From assembly GCF_029893585.1 (NCBI RefSeq), contig NZ_JARXYX010000008.1, positions 186,001-250,000 of the forward strand: a DNA stretch of 64,000 bases. Direction: 5' to 3'. Of the stretch, positions 44,724-53,867 are shown piece after piece (position 1 is the first letter of the stretch; the number at the start of each line of letters is the position of its first letter). The position numbers were made by a program, and so were the translations under genes. A model generated the notes under the pieces. The model searched no databases and was not told the DNA's origin. It was given only the letters and a program-made list of their open reading frames with translations. This DNA comes from Streptomyces sp. LBL (GTDB lineage: Bacteria; Actinomycetota; Actinomycetes; Streptomycetales; Streptomycetaceae).

Positions 44724-46061
44724 TCAGAGGGCGCGGCCGAGCAGCCGCCCCTTCGGTTCGGCGAACTCGCCGTCCGCGACGACGCGTTCGCCGCGCAGCC
44801 AGGTGGACTTCACCACGCCGTACAGGGTCTTGCCGGCGTACGCCGTGACGCGGTTGCGGTGCTGGAGGGCCGCCGGGTCCACGGTGAACGTCTCGTCGGG
44901 GGCGAGCACCGCGAAGTCGGCGTCGCGGCCCGCCTCGATGGCGCCTTTTCGGGCGAGGCCCACCAGGGCGGCCGTACGGGCGGACATCCAGCGGACCACG
45001 TCCTCCAGGCCGTGCCCTCGCTTGCGCGCCTCGGTCCACACCGCGGACAGGCTCAGCTGCAGGCCTGAGATGCCACCCCAGGCCGTCGCGAAGTCGTCCG
45101 TCTTCAGGTCCGCGGTCGACGGCGAGTGGTCGGTGACCACGCAGTCGATCGTGCCGTCCGCCAGGGCCTGCCACAGCAGGTCCTGGTTCGCGGACTCGCG
45201 GATCGGCGGGCAGCACTTGAACTCGCTGGCGCCGTCGGGGACTTCCTCGGCGGTGAGGGTGAGGTAGTGCGGGCAGGTCTCGACCGTGACGCGGACGCCC
45301 TCTGCCTTGGCGGCGGCGATCAGCGGCAGCGCGTCGGACGAGGACAGGTGGAGGATGTGCACGCGCGCGTGGAGGCGTTTCGCCTGCGCGATGAGCTGGG
45401 CGATCGCCGTGTCCTCCGCGTCGCGCGGGCGGGAGGCCAGGAAGTCGGCGTACTTGGGGCCGCCGTGCTGCGGGGCGGCCGCCAGGTGGTGCGGGTCCTC
45501 GGCGTGCACGATCAGCAGGCCGCCGAAGGACGCGATCTCCGCGAGGGACCGGGCGAGTCGGTCGTGGTCGAGGTGGGGGAACTCATCCACGCCGGAGGGC
45601 GACAGGAACGCCTTGAAGCCGAAGACGCCGGCCTCGTGCAGCGGGCGCAGGTCCTTGAGGTTGTCGGGCAGGGCGCCGCCCCAGAAGCCGACGTCGATGT
45701 GCGCCTTGTCGGCGGCGACCTTCTTCTTGGTACGGAGGTTCTCGACCGTCGTCGTCGGCGGGAGGGAGTTGAGCGGCATGTCGACGAGGGTGGTGATGCC
45801 ACCGGCGGCCGCGGCGCGGGTGGCGGTCCAGAAGCCCTCCCACTCGGTGCGGCCGGGGTCGTTGACGTGCACGTGGGTGTCGACCAGCCCGGGCAGCAGG
45901 ACGTCGTCGCCGAAGTCCTCCAGCCGAGCGCCCGACGGCACCCCGGCGTCGTACGGAAGGACGGCCACGATCGTCCCGGCGGTGATGGCGACCGAGGCCC
46001 CGCGCATCCCCTCCGGGGTGATGACGCGCGTGGAGCGCAGGACCAGTTCCACGTCGGACAC
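44724..46061 (-). CDS. allB: Allantoinase
   Basis: 445 residues, cyclic amidohydrolase family. Metal ligands: [17 protein letters not shown] (about 61), carboxylated lysine in [10 protein letters not shown] (about 148), [19 protein letters not shown] and VVTDHSPS. It opens allantoin to allantoate, the substrate of the next gene. GTG at 46061 starts the family-like protein. Two TTCC-N7-GGAA dyads and an extra palindrome lie in the upstream region shared with the divergent IclR-family gene. Confidence 0.95.
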   Translation of the reverse strand: MSDVELVLRSTRVITPEGMRGASVAITAGTIVAVLPYDAGVPSGARLEDFGDDVLLPGLVDTHVHVNDPGRTEWEGFWTATRAAAAGGITTLVDMPLNSLPPTTTVENLRTKKKVAADKAHIDVGFWGGALPDNLKDLRPLHEAGVFGFKAFLSPSGVDEFPHLDHDRLARSLAEIASFGGLLIVHAEDPHHLAAAPQHGGPKYADFLASRPRDAEDTAIAQLIAQAKRLHARVHILHLSSSDALPLIAAAKAEGVRVTVETCPHYLTLTAEEVPDGASEFKCCPPIRESANQDLLWQALADGTIDCVVTDHSPSTADLKTDDFATAWGGISGLQLSLSAVWTEARKRGHGLEDVVRWMSARTAALVGLARKGAIEAGRDADFAVLAPDETFTVDPAALQHRNRVTAYAGKTLYGVVKSTWLRGERVVADGEFAEPKGRLLGRAL

Positions 46062-46132
46062 CTGGGGCCCCTCTCTGCCGCCGTTTGCTGCTGCTTCTGC
46101 AGCTTCCGCTGCTTCCGTTTATTTCCGTTTAC

Positions 46133-46147
46133 TTCCACGTAACGGAA
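46133..46147. promoter_or_regulatory. AllR-type operator candidate 1
   Basis: TTCCACGTAACGGAA, 72 bp upstream of the allantoinase start. Same TTCC-N7-GGAA design and spacing as sites at 46240 and 48494; TTCCAC is shared by all three. Immediately followed by TTCAAC-N5-GTTGAA (46148-46164), a second perfect inverted repeat. Confidence 0.6.
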
Positions 46148-46239
46148 TTCAACGTTCTGTTGAAGGAGTCTTCACTCCCGTTCTCGCGCCGTCAAGAGGA
46201 CACGTCCCCCACGCCTTTCAGCGCCTCCACTCTGGACGT

Positions 46240-46254
46240 TTCCACCAGATGGAA
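46240..46254. promoter_or_regulatory. AllR-type operator candidate 2
   Basis: TTCCACCAGATGGAA, 100 bp upstream of the IclR-family gene and in the divergent region with allantoinase. Half-sites extend to TTCCA/TGGAA. It fits autoregulation. Confidence 0.6.
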
Positions 46255-46353
46255 TGAGAGTTCCGGCACCCAGAACGTAGCTGAGCAGCAGGGAGTCGAC
46301 CGACTGGCGGGTAGGCTTCTGCCCTTCCCGCCAGCGCCGAAAGGAACGCGCCC

Positions 46354-47148
46354 GTGCCGACGTCCAGCGCCAGCACCACCGACTCCGCGAAGTCCGCCAG
46401 CGGCGGAGTCCAGTCCCTCGAGCGCGCCTTCGATCTGCTGGAGCGGATGGCGGACGCGGGCGGTGTGGTGGGACTGAGCGAGCTGTCCGCGAGCAGCGGG
46501 CTGCCGCTGCCGACCATCCACCGCCTGATGCGCACCCTCGTGGCCTGCGGTTACGTCCGCCAGCAGACCAACCGCCGCTATGCGCTCGGCCCGCGCCTGA
46601 TCCGCCTGGGCGAGTCCGCCTCCCGCCTGCTCGGCACCTGGGCCCGGCCCTACCTCGCCCGCCTGGTCGAGGAGACCGGCGAGACGGCGAACATGGCGCT
46701 GCTGGACGGGGACGAGATCGTCTACGTGGCGCAGGTGCCGTCCAAGCACTCGATGCGGATGTTCACCGAGGTGGGCCGCCGGGTGCTGCCGCACTCCACC
46801 GGCGTCGGCAAGGTCCTGCTCGCCGACACCCCGGACGGCGAGGTGCGCGCGCTGCTGGCCCGCACCGGGATGCCGGCCGCGACGGAGAAGACGATCACCA
46901 CACCGGAGGGTTTCCTCGCGGCGCTGGAGGACGTACGCCGTCAGGGCTACGCGGTCGACGACAACGAGCAGGAGATCGGCGTCCGCTGTCTCGCCGTGTC
47001 CGTCCCCGACTCCCCCACCGCGGCGGCCATCTCGATCTCGGGCCCGGCCGGCCGGGTCACGGAGGCGGCCACGGAGACGATCGTGCCGGTGCTCCAGCAG
47101 GTGGCGGTGGAACTGTCCCAGGCGCTGGCGAGCCAGAACCCGGCCTGA
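46354..47148 (+). CDS. allR: IclR-family regulator of allantoin genes
   Basis: 264 residues. The winged helix (about 17-80): VQSLERAFDLLERMADAGGV, LSELSASSGLPLPTIHRLMR, GYVRQQTNRRYALG. The IclR effector domain: ETANMALLDGDEIVYVAQVP, VLPHSTGVGKVLLADTP, AVDDNEQEIGVRCLAVSVPD and AAAISISGPAGRVTE. Divergent from allantoinase and sharing an operator-like dyad with it and with the malate synthase promoter, as expected of an AllR-type repressor sensing allantoin or glyoxylate products. GTG at 46354 follows AAAGGAAC. The name is by context; effector not proven. Confidence 0.85.
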   Translation: MPTSSASTTDSAKSASGGVQSLERAFDLLERMADAGGVVGLSELSASSGLPLPTIHRLMRTLVACGYVRQQTNRRYALGPRLIRLGESASRLLGTWARPYLARLVEETGETANMALLDGDEIVYVAQVPSKHSMRMFTEVGRRVLPHSTGVGKVLLADTPDGEVRALLARTGMPAATEKTITTPEGFLAALEDVRRQGYAVDDNEQEIGVRCLAVSVPDSPTAAAISISGPAGRVTEAATETIVPVLQQVAVELSQALASQNPA

Positions 47149-47246
47149 CGGCCCACCGCGCCGGCCCGGCCGGAAATCGACGGGACCGGCGCGACTCGCT
47201 GGAGCCCTTCTTCGGGCGGGCCCCAGAGCGAGGTCCTGGCCTTGTC

Positions 47247-47573
47247 CTAGCCGCGCCCGCGCAGCGGTTCCCCGAACAGGTCCACCGCGTCGCGTACGTT
47301 CGCCAGGCCCCGCGACAGCGCGCTGACGGATCCGATCGCCGCGGCGATCACCAGCAGCGAGCTGCGCAGCCGAGGAACCTCGGGGGCACCGCCGGCCGTC
47401 ATCGCGGCGAGGGCGGCGAGTTCGTCCTCCGCGACCCCGCGGTCGGGGAACTCGGCGGGATGCGCGGCGAGTTCGCGGCGCAGCCGGGACACCGCGGTCC
47501 GCAGTTCCACCACCCTGGGGTCCTCGTCACTGCCCGCCACCGGCCTTTGCCCCAAGCTCCGCAACACAGCCAT
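47247..47573 (-). CDS. DUF5955 family protein
   Basis: About 108 residues, soluble with one hydrophobic C-terminal stretch. Pattern: SDEDPRVVELRTAVSRLRRE, LAAHPAEFPDRGVAEDELAA, VPRLRSSLLVIAAAIGSVSA and a NVRDAVDLFGEP end. It matches the small actinobacterial DUF5955 family of unknown role; the helical N-terminus is probably coiled. ATG 47573 or GTG 47567 could start it; AAGGGGG upstream fits the GTG better. Convergent with the IclR gene. Confidence 0.7.
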   Translation of the reverse strand: MAVLRSLGQRPVAGSDEDPRVVELRTAVSRLRRELAAHPAEFPDRGVAEDELAALAAMTAGGAPEVPRLRSSLLVIAAAIGSVSALSRGLANVRDAVDLFGEPLRGRG

Positions 47574-47757
47574 CCCCCTTGCACGCCGTTGTACGCCCGC
47601 ACGTTCTTCGTCCCGCCGAGCGCTCCTCGTGGGCGCTGCTCGGCGCTGACGGACGCGGGTCAGTAAACGCCACCCGACAGCGGGTGCGCCACCGCCTTGA
47701 CCGAAATTCAGCCCTACGAAACCCGGCGCCCACCCGGGCGTCAGGTATGCAGGACGC

Positions 47758-48357
47758 ATGACGGAGAACGAACAGCGCACGGCCGGGCTGCTTCTCGCGG
47801 CGGGCGGCGGACGGCGGCTCGGCGGACGCCCCAAGGCGCTCCTGCCGCACCGGGGGCGACCCCTCGTCGAGTACGCGGCCGACGTGCTGCGCGCGGCCGG
47901 CTGCACCCGCGTCCACGTGGTCCTCGGGGCCGCCGCCGACCGCGTACGGGAGCAGGCGGAGCTCGGTGACTGCGTGCTCGTCGAAAACCCCGACTGGGCC
48001 GACGGCATGGGCTCGTCGCTGCGGGCCGGGCTCGACTCGCTCGCCGGGACGGGGGCGCGGGCCGCGCTGGTCTCGCTCGTCGACCAGCCCGGCATCGGGG
48101 CGGAGGCGGCGGCCCGGGTGCTCGCCGCCGGGCGGGACGAGACGTCGCTGGTCTCGGCCGCCTACGACGGTGTGCGCGGGCATCCCGTCCTGCTCGGCGC
48201 CGCGCACTGGGCGGGCATCGCCGCGACGGCGACCGGCGATCGGGGGGCACGCGCCTATCTGAAGGCACACGACGAGGCACTCACGCTCGTCGAGTGCGGG
48301 GACGTGGCCCAGCCGTACGACATCGACACGGCGGCGGACCTGGCGCGCCTTGAGTGA
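47758..48357 (+). CDS. MocA/MobA-like nucleotidyltransferase
   Basis: 199 residues of the MobA-like NTP-transferase family: GLLLAAGGGRRLGGRPKALL (about 10-29, the nucleotide-binding LAAGxGxRxGxxK motif), GCTRVHVVLGAAADRVREQA, NPDWADGMGSSLRAGLDSLA, LVDQPGIG and DGVRGHPVLLG. Members cytidylate the molybdopterin cofactor for xanthine-dehydrogenase-type enzymes, which fits a purine-degradation neighbourhood. ATG at 47758 follows GCAGGAC. Its last codons begin a degenerate ~36-bp tandem repeat that runs past the stop. Confidence 0.85.
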   Translation: MTENEQRTAGLLLAAGGGRRLGGRPKALLPHRGRPLVEYAADVLRAAGCTRVHVVLGAAADRVREQAELGDCVLVENPDWADGMGSSLRAGLDSLAGTGARAALVSLVDQPGIGAEAAARVLAAGRDETSLVSAAYDGVRGHPVLLGAAHWAGIAATATGDRGARAYLKAHDEALTLVECGDVAQPYDIDTAADLARLE

Positions 48358-48455
48358 GTGCGGTGGACCCGCGACCTGGCGCGCCGTGAGGAGTGTGATG
48401 GACCCGCGACTGGCACCTTGAGGAGTGCCGTGGCACCGAGCGCCGCCATTGTGGC
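48345..48455. repeat. Three degenerate ~36-bp tandem units over a gene end
   Basis: The unit begins with the last codons of the nucleotidyltransferase gene (acctggcgcgcc) and runs to tggacccgcg; it is repeated twice more with decay. Only the first copy is coding. Compare repeats at 50244 and 60297 that also start at a gene end. Confidence 0.6.
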
Positions 48456-48493
48456 TCGACTCGGAGAATCCCGACATCAACAAAACATTGAAC

Positions 48494-48508
48494 TTCCACC
48501 ATAAGGAA
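48494..48508. promoter_or_regulatory. AllR-type operator candidate 3
   Basis: TTCCACCATAAGGAA, about 103 bp upstream of the malate synthase start. Same design as the two dyads in the allantoinase/IclR region, and lying in a locally AT-rich promoter-like stretch. Confidence 0.6.
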
Positions 48509-48611
48509 ACTAGTATCCACTAACCAGAACGCCCTCGTCGCCGCGGGCGCCGACCGCCTACCCGGGCCGACCGGCACCCGGTGCCAAGCTCGCTGAAGGA
48601 AGTGACAGCTC

Positions 48612-50246
48612 ATGTCCGCACCAGCGCCGTCCTCGCTGGCCATCGTCGACGCCGAACCCCTGCCGCGGCAGGAGGAGGTCCTCACCGGGGCGGCCCTCGC
48701 CTTCGTGGCCGAGCTGCACCGCCGGTTCACACCCCGGCGTGACGAGCTCCTCGCCCGCCGTGCCGAGCGCCGCGCCGAGATCGCCCGCACTTCCAGGCTC
48801 GACTTCCTGCCGGAGACGGCCGCGATCCGCGCGGACGACTCCTGGAAGGTGGCTCCCTCCCCCGCGGCCCTGAACGACCGCCGGGTCGAGATCACCGGCC
48901 CCACCGACCGCAAGATGGCCGTCAACGCCCTCAACTCGGGCGCCCGGGTCTGGCTCGCCGACTTCGAGGACGCCTCCGCCCCGACCTGGGAGAACGTGGT
49001 CCTCGGCCAGATCAACCTCGTGGACGCCTACACCCGCGCCATCGACTTCACGGACCCGGGGAGCGGCAAGTCGTACGCCCTGCGCCCGAACGAGGAGCTG
49101 GCGACCGTCGTCATGCGCCCCCGCGGCTGGCACCTCGGCGAGCGGCACCTCGTCGACGCCGGCGGCACTCCCGTCCCGGGCGCCCTCGTCGACTTCGGCC
49201 TGTACTTCTTCCACAACGCCCAGCGCCTGCTCGACCTCGGCAAGGGCCCGTACTTCTACCTGCCCAAGACGGAGTCGCACCTGGAGGCCCGCCTCTGGAA
49301 CGACGTGTTCGTCTTCGCGCAGGACTACGTCGGCATTCCGCAGGGCACCGTGCGGGCCACCGTCCTCATCGAGACGATCACGGCCGCGTACGAGATGGAG
49401 GAGATTCTCTACGAACTCCGCGATCACGCCTCGGGGTTGAACGCCGGCCGCTGGGACTACCTGTTCTCCATCGTCAAGAACTTCCGTGACGGCGGCCCGA
49501 AGTTCGTGCTGCCGGACCGCAACGCGGTGACGATGACGGCCCCGTTCATGCGTGCGTACACCGAACTCCTCGTCCGCACCTGCCACCGGCGCGGCGCGCA
49601 CGCGATCGGCGGTATGGCCGCGTTCATCCCCTCACGCCGGGACGCCGAGGTGAACAAGGTCGCCTTCGAGAAAGTGCGCGCCGACAAGGACCGCGAGGCG
49701 AACGACGGTTTCGACGGCTCCTGGGTCGCCCACCCCGACCTGGTCCCGATCGCCATGGAGTCCTTCGACCAGGTGCTCGGCGACCGGCCGAACCAGAAGG
49801 ACCGCCTCCGCGAGGACGTCGACGTCAAGGCGGCCGACCTCATCGCCGTCGACTCCCTCAAGGCGAAGCCGACGTACAACGGCCTGGTCAACGCCGTCCA
49901 GGTGGGCATCCGTTACATCGAGGCCTGGCTGCGGGGCATGGGCGCGGTCGCCATCTTCAACCTGATGGAGGACGCGGCGACCGCCGAGATCTCCCGCTCG
50001 CAGATCTGGCAGTGGATCAACGCGGGCGTCGAGTTCGAGCACGACGGGAAGACGGTGCGGGCCACCCCGGAACTGGCCCGCCGGATCGCCGCCGAGGAGC
50101 TCCGGAGCATCCGCGCGGAACTCGGCGAGGAGGCCTTCGCGGCCGGCCACTGGCAGCAGGCACACGACCTGCTCCTGGAGGTCTCGCTCGACGAGGACTA
50201 CGCGGACTTCCTGACGCTGCCGGCGTACGAGCAGCTCAAGGGCTGA
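48612..50246 (+). CDS. aceB: Malate synthase (A type)
   Basis: 544 residues, normal for malate synthase A. Conserved: [117 protein letters not shown] and [17 protein letters not shown]. It condenses glyoxylate with acetyl-CoA to malate; beside allantoin genes it most likely disposes of glyoxylate from allantoin breakdown. ATG at 48612 follows GAAGGAAG. A TTCC-N7-GGAA dyad lies in its promoter region. Its stop begins a tandem duplication. Confidence 0.96.
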   Translation: MSAPAPSSLAIVDAEPLPRQEEVLTGAALAFVAELHRRFTPRRDELLARRAERRAEIARTSRLDFLPETAAIRADDSWKVAPSPAALNDRRVEITGPTDRKMAVNALNSGARVWLADFEDASAPTWENVVLGQINLVDAYTRAIDFTDPGSGKSYALRPNEELATVVMRPRGWHLGERHLVDAGGTPVPGALVDFGLYFFHNAQRLLDLGKGPYFYLPKTESHLEARLWNDVFVFAQDYVGIPQGTVRATVLIETITAAYEMEEILYELRDHASGLNAGRWDYLFSIVKNFRDGGPKFVLPDRNAVTMTAPFMRAYTELLVRTCHRRGAHAIGGMAAFIPSRRDAEVNKVAFEKVRADKDREANDGFDGSWVAHPDLVPIAMESFDQVLGDRPNQKDRLREDVDVKAADLIAVDSLKAKPTYNGLVNAVQVGIRYIEAWLRGMGAVAIFNLMEDAATAEISRSQIWQWINAGVEFEHDGKTVRATPELARRIAAEELRSIRAELGEEAFAAGHWQQAHDLLLEVSLDEDYADFLTLPAYEQLKG

Positions 50247-50318
50247 ACTCAGGCGGGCGGATCCGAAGCGGTTGACGGGCTGAACTCACACGGGCGGGTC
50301 CGAAGCAGCTGAAGAGCC
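50241..50318. repeat. Two ~37-bp tandem copies at the aceB stop
   Basis: Copy 1 starts with gggctgaactca, which includes the aceB stop codon, and ends near gcggttgac. Copy 2 repeats gggctgaactca and continues with a similar cggg...tccgaagcagctga end. Non-coding after the stop. Confidence 0.65.
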
Positions 50319-50323
50319 GGCGC

Positions 50324-50638
50324 TCACCCCGCGGGTGTGTCCGAGTGGCCCAGGGGCTTCCCCGGGGCCACCCGGTCGCGTACCGCCTGCTTCACGGCCG
50401 TCGGCTCCGGGAAGCCCTGCTCACGGCGGTCCCAGACGACCTCGTCGTTCACGCGGACGACGAAGACGCCGCCCGTGCCCGGCTTCAGGGACAGCTCCGT
50501 GAGCTCCGTCTCGAAGGTCGTCAGCAGTTCCTGGGCCAGCCACGCGGCGCGCGGCAGCCAGCGGCACCGGGTGCAGTACTCGATCTCGACCCGCTGGACA
50601 TCCGGCTCGCCCCGCTGAACATCCCGCTGAGCTGTCAT
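50324..50638 (-). CDS. SelT/SelW/SelH (Rdx) family thioredoxin-like protein
   Basis: 104 residues. VEIEYCTRCRWLPRAAWLAQ (about 17-36) carries the CxxC redox motif CTRC; then FETELTELSLKPGTGGVFVV, RVNDEVVWDRREQGFPEP and VKQAVRDRVAP complete the Rdx fold. The C-terminal cysteine of the motif is an ordinary cysteine, not selenocysteine. A small thiol-disulfide protein of unknown partner. Its ATG overlaps the HipA-like gene stop by four bases (50635-50638), so the two are coupled. Confidence 0.88.
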   Translation of the reverse strand: MTAQRDVQRGEPDVQRVEIEYCTRCRWLPRAAWLAQELLTTFETELTELSLKPGTGGVFVVRVNDEVVWDRREQGFPEPTAVKQAVRDRVAPGKPLGHSDTPAG

Positions 50639-51549
50639 CGCAGGTGCACCGACCCGTCCTGTTCCACCGACGGTCTGCCGTGCAGGTCGGGGACCCGCTT
50701 GAGCCAGTCCGGGCGGCTCTGCTGTGTCCTCGCCGCGCGCAGGGCCTCCTCGGCGGCGAGTTCCTCCCGGGCGGGGAAGTTCGTGGGGATCCAGGCGGCG
50801 GAGGCCCCCGCGCGCGCGTGGAGGTAGTCCACGTACGCCGTGCGGACGTCGTCCGGGGTCGCGAAGCCCTCCTCGGCGGCCAGCCACGCGTCCGGGACCT
50901 CGGCCGTGATCGCCCGCAGCAGCTCCCGCGTGACCTTGGGCGCCAGCTCCGCGTCGGCGGCCCGCACGTCGGGCGCGTAGTGACCGAGGGCGTGGTGGCG
51001 GAAGTCGTACGCCTTCCCCGGGTCGGAGGCGTCCCAGCGGTGATGGAAGACGAGGGCGGCGCCGTGGTCGATCAGCCACAGACGTGGGGTCGCGATACCG
51101 AAGGTCGGCCAGACCATGAGGTTGGAGCTGTGCACCGTACGGTCGACGTTGACGGTCAGGGCGTCGAGCCAGACGATCCGGCCCGCCTCCAGCGGGTCGA
51201 CCGGGAACGCCTTGGCGACCTCCGGGGTGAAGTCCTTCGCGCCCGGCAGGTAGTCCATGCCGAGGTTGAGGCCCGCGCTCGCGCCGTGAAGTTCCCGCAC
51301 CTCCTGGAGAGGCTCGCTGTCGGCGATCACCGGGTCGAAGTGCACCAGGACCAGTTCGGGGAAGCGCAGCCCCAGAGCCCGGGCCAGCTCGCCCACGATC
51401 ACCTCCGCGACCAGCGCCTTCCTGCCCTGCGCGGAGCCGGTGAACTTCACGACGTACGTCCCCAGGTCGTCGGCCTCGACGATTCCGGGGACGGAACCAC
51501 CGGAGCGCAGGGGTGCGATGTAACGGGTTGCGACGACCCCTCTCAGCAT
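50635..51549 (-). CDS. HipA-like kinase family protein
   Basis: 304 residues of the HipA-like family conserved in Streptomyces. N-terminal ATP-binding segment: ATRYIAPLRSGGSVPGIVEA, YVVKFTGSAQGRKALVAEVI with the catalytic-type lysine, LGLRFPELVLVHFDP. Active-site region: LDALTVNVDRTVHSSNLMVW (equivalent to DRHxxN) and LWLIDHGAALVFHHRW (Mg-binding D). HipA proper is a Glu-tRNA-synthetase kinase toxin; no HipB antitoxin is adjacent here, so it is probably not a toxin-antitoxin pair. Coupled to a SelT/SelW-like gene. A decayed copy of its N-terminus lies at 54993. Confidence 0.85.
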   Translation of the reverse strand: MLRGVVATRYIAPLRSGGSVPGIVEADDLGTYVVKFTGSAQGRKALVAEVIVGELARALGLRFPELVLVHFDPVIADSEPLQEVRELHGASAGLNLGMDYLPGAKDFTPEVAKAFPVDPLEAGRIVWLDALTVNVDRTVHSSNLMVWPTFGIATPRLWLIDHGAALVFHHRWDASDPGKAYDFRHHALGHYAPDVRAADAELAPKVTRELLRAITAEVPDAWLAAEEGFATPDDVRTAYVDYLHARAGASAAWIPTNFPAREELAAEEALRAARTQQSRPDWLKRVPDLHGRPSVEQDGSVHLR

Positions 51550-51743
51550 TTTCTCAAGCCACCTACCCCTTCAACCTTGCAATCCACGGCCGCCTCCGGA
51601 GGTATCGAACCGCGGGAGGTGCCCGTCGCCGGCCCTGAGGAGAATCCGGGGAGTTTCGACTGTCGCTCGTCCGCCACGCCAATTGCCCGGCTCCCGGCGG
51701 CAGAGGGGAAAGGGCTCACTGACGGGCAGGGCTGCACTCGGCT

Positions 51744-52136
51744 CTACGAACTCGCATCACGTCCGCTCTCCTCCTGTGACGCATCGTATCCAGGCAAAGA
51801 AGGCCATCGCACGGTCAGCACTACAGACTCGTCCTCCGCGGCCCAGGAGTGATCCACTCCCTGGCCCCAGACGACATAGTCGCCTTGTTCTTCCAGTAGC
51901 ACGCTACGACCGGGAAACTCCATACGGAAGCGACCTGTGATGAGGACCAGGAGAGCTGTACGCACTTCGCCCTTCACCCACTGCGCGCGCTGTTCGCCAC
52001 GTGGGTGGACGCCCCATTTGACCTCCACGGCGTGGCTGTGGCGAGGGCCACCGCGTTCCTTGAAGTGCCCGAGCAGCCATCCCCGGTCCAGTGCCGCGTC
52101 CTTGCCTGCATTGCCCACGTACACGCCGTCTTCCAT
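51744..52136 (-). CDS. Cupin-like small protein
   Basis: 130 residues: VEVKWGVHPRGEQRAQWVKG, EVRTALLVLITGRFRMEFPG, SVLLEEQGDYVVWGQGVDHS and WAAEDESVVLTVRWPS. Beta-rich with a D-H-S-W end strand, as in single-domain cupins often annotated as signal-peptidase-I-like in Streptomyces. Metal ligands are not obvious. ATG at 52136 is the natural start, with a small upstream gap to the glycosyltransferase gene on the same strand. Function unknown. Confidence 0.7.
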   Translation of the reverse strand: MEDGVYVGNAGKDAALDRGWLLGHFKERGGPRHSHAVEVKWGVHPRGEQRAQWVKGEVRTALLVLITGRFRMEFPGRSVLLEEQGDYVVWGQGVDHSWAAEDESVVLTVRWPSLPGYDASQEESGRDASS

Positions 52137-52306
52137 GCGCCCGAACGCTAGCAGTCGGCTACCACGTCAGTCACAGCACGATCGGCCCTTCCGAAAACAG
52201 GGCGCCAGGCAAGTGACTCCTCCTCCTCATGGATGAAGGAGCTTCTCGCCATGCCGGGTTGGCGTCACGACGGCCCGGCCCGGCCGGCGGGCCGGGCCGG
52301 TCTCAC

Positions 52307-53512
52307 TCACCGGAGGGCGTCGAGAAGCAGGTTCGCGGCCACCGACGCTCCGTCGGTGCGGAGCTTGCCGCCCAGAGCCTTTGCCCGTGCCCGGGTCTCG
52401 GGTGCCAGGGCCGTCTTGAACGCGACGTTCAGGGACTCGATGGTCGGAGTCGGACTGTCGAGTGCCGCGCCGATATCCAGGTCTGCCACCCGGCCGGCCC
52501 AGTACGGGTTGTCCGCCAGCTGGAGAGGTACCACCACTTGCGGCGCGCCCGCCCGGGCGGCCGTCAAGGTCGTGCCCGCGCCACCGTGGTGTACCACGGC
52601 GGCCACCCTGCCGAACAGACGCTGGTGGTTGACCTCACCGATGGCGAAGCAGTCGTCCCGGTCGTCGACCGGTTCCAGGTCCGCCCAGCCGCGGGAGACG
52701 AGCACGCGGTGGCCCTGTGCGCGGATCGCCTCGATGGCTCTGCGGCCGATGTCCGGCGACGGGCGCATGCTGCCGAAGCCCACGTAGACCGGTGGCGCGC
52801 CCGCGTCCAGGAACGTCACCAATTCGGCCGGGAGCGGGCGTTCGTTCGCCAGGCTCCATGCACCGGTCTGTGTCACGTCGAGGCCCGGGGTCTTTCGCCA
52901 CGGTCCCAGGACCGGGTCCGCCGCCAGCCACGGCCGGTCGGTGAAGACGTGGTCGCGGACGTTGTCCACGGGTGGCAGACCGATCGATGCCCGGTGGCCG
53001 TTGAGCGACTCGCCGAATTGCGCGTTCACATGGTGGGCGTCCAGCTCCCACAGCGTCCGGTTGTCGTTCACCTCCGGCTCCGGCCAGCCCGGCCGCGGTG
53101 GCGGCGCATGGTGCGGCGACGGGAGGTTGACCGCCGAGTAGCTCGCGTACACGTAGTGGATGCCCGCAGCCTCGGCCACAGAGCGCGCGGCAATCTGCGC
53201 CAGGCCGGCCGCCACCAGCGCGTCACATCCGTCGGCCGCTGTAGGGAAGATGTCGAATTGCGCGTCAACCAAGTCGTTCCGGTATCGGGACAGGTCCGCC
53301 GCGGACGGCAGAGTCGTCCCGCGCATCAACTCCCGCACCGGTGGCCCGACCGGCACCAGTTGCACCCCGAGACCTGCCAGCCGCTCCGCGAACTCCTCGT
53401 CGGGCGGGGCGCACATCCGGACCTCCACGCCGAGCGCCCGTAGTCGCACCGCGAGTGCCACCAGTGGTTCGACATCGCCACGTGTCCCGTATGTGGATAA
53501 CAGCACCCGCAT
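52307..53512 (-). CDS. GT1-family (MGT/GtfB-like) glycosyltransferase
   Basis: 401 residues, GT-B fold. N-terminal MRVLLSTYGTRGDVEPLVAL (1-20), acceptor domain with VYASYSAVNLPSPHHAPPPR, and the nucleotide-sugar end: PPVYVGFGSMRPSPDIGRRA, RVLVSRGWADLEPVDDRDD, AVVHHGGAGTTLTAARAGAP and QVVVPLQLADNPYWAGRVAD (the HxGxGT...P...DQ/N-type motif). It transfers a sugar from a nucleotide donor to a small lipophilic acceptor, as in antibiotic glycosylation. ATG at 53512 follows AGAGGA. It could belong to the neighbouring natural-product cluster but is separated from it by debris. Confidence 0.9.
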   Translation of the reverse strand: MRVLLSTYGTRGDVEPLVALAVRLRALGVEVRMCAPPDEEFAERLAGLGVQLVPVGPPVRELMRGTTLPSAADLSRYRNDLVDAQFDIFPTAADGCDALVAAGLAQIAARSVAEAAGIHYVYASYSAVNLPSPHHAPPPRPGWPEPEVNDNRTLWELDAHHVNAQFGESLNGHRASIGLPPVDNVRDHVFTDRPWLAADPVLGPWRKTPGLDVTQTGAWSLANERPLPAELVTFLDAGAPPVYVGFGSMRPSPDIGRRAIEAIRAQGHRVLVSRGWADLEPVDDRDDCFAIGEVNHQRLFGRVAAVVHHGGAGTTLTAARAGAPQVVVPLQLADNPYWAGRVADLDIGAALDSPTPTIESLNVAFKTALAPETRARAKALGGKLRTDGASVAANLLLDALR

Positions 53513-53689
53513 TCTGCGTCCTCTTTCGTTCGGTCTTCCTCTACGTTGCGGCCTTTGCCCGGGCCACACTTCGAGGGGTCCTCGTTGACTGCGACGCGTC
53601 GGCCGTAGCGGGTGCGCGGCAGCAGTGTACGTCGCGTGGTCCTGAACGCGGCGGTGGTCCCCGAACACCAAGGTGCCGGTGGCCCACGC

Positions 53690-53830
53690 ACGCCGTTGCC
53701 TTCGCCCAGGTGGATGCGCAGGTGAGCGCCGTCGCACCGGAGTTGGACGCAGTCGACACCGGACAGGTCCCGCTCCTGGAGCGCCGTGAGGTGGTCGGTC
53801 CGCTGCCTGGTCCGGTGGCGGCCGGTGCGG
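53690..53830 (-). mobile_element. IS256/Mutator transposase fragment
   Basis: A minus frame reads DHLTALQERDLSGVDCVQLR then CDGAHLRIHLGEGNGV, matching the IS256-family stretch W/L-x-x-RDLSGVDYVYLWxDGxHLxVRL that contains the first catalytic aspartate (DG). There is no start and no further transposase domain, so this is a dead remnant between the glycosyltransferase and the minisatellite. Confidence 0.6.
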
Positions 53831-53867
53831 ACCGGGCAGCGGCCCGGTCTCGTCCCTCTCGTGGGCC

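Noticed and set aside
50635-51549. HipBA toxin-antitoxin module
   Set aside because: No HipB-like helix-turn-helix gene is adjacent; the neighbour is a SelT/SelW-type protein.
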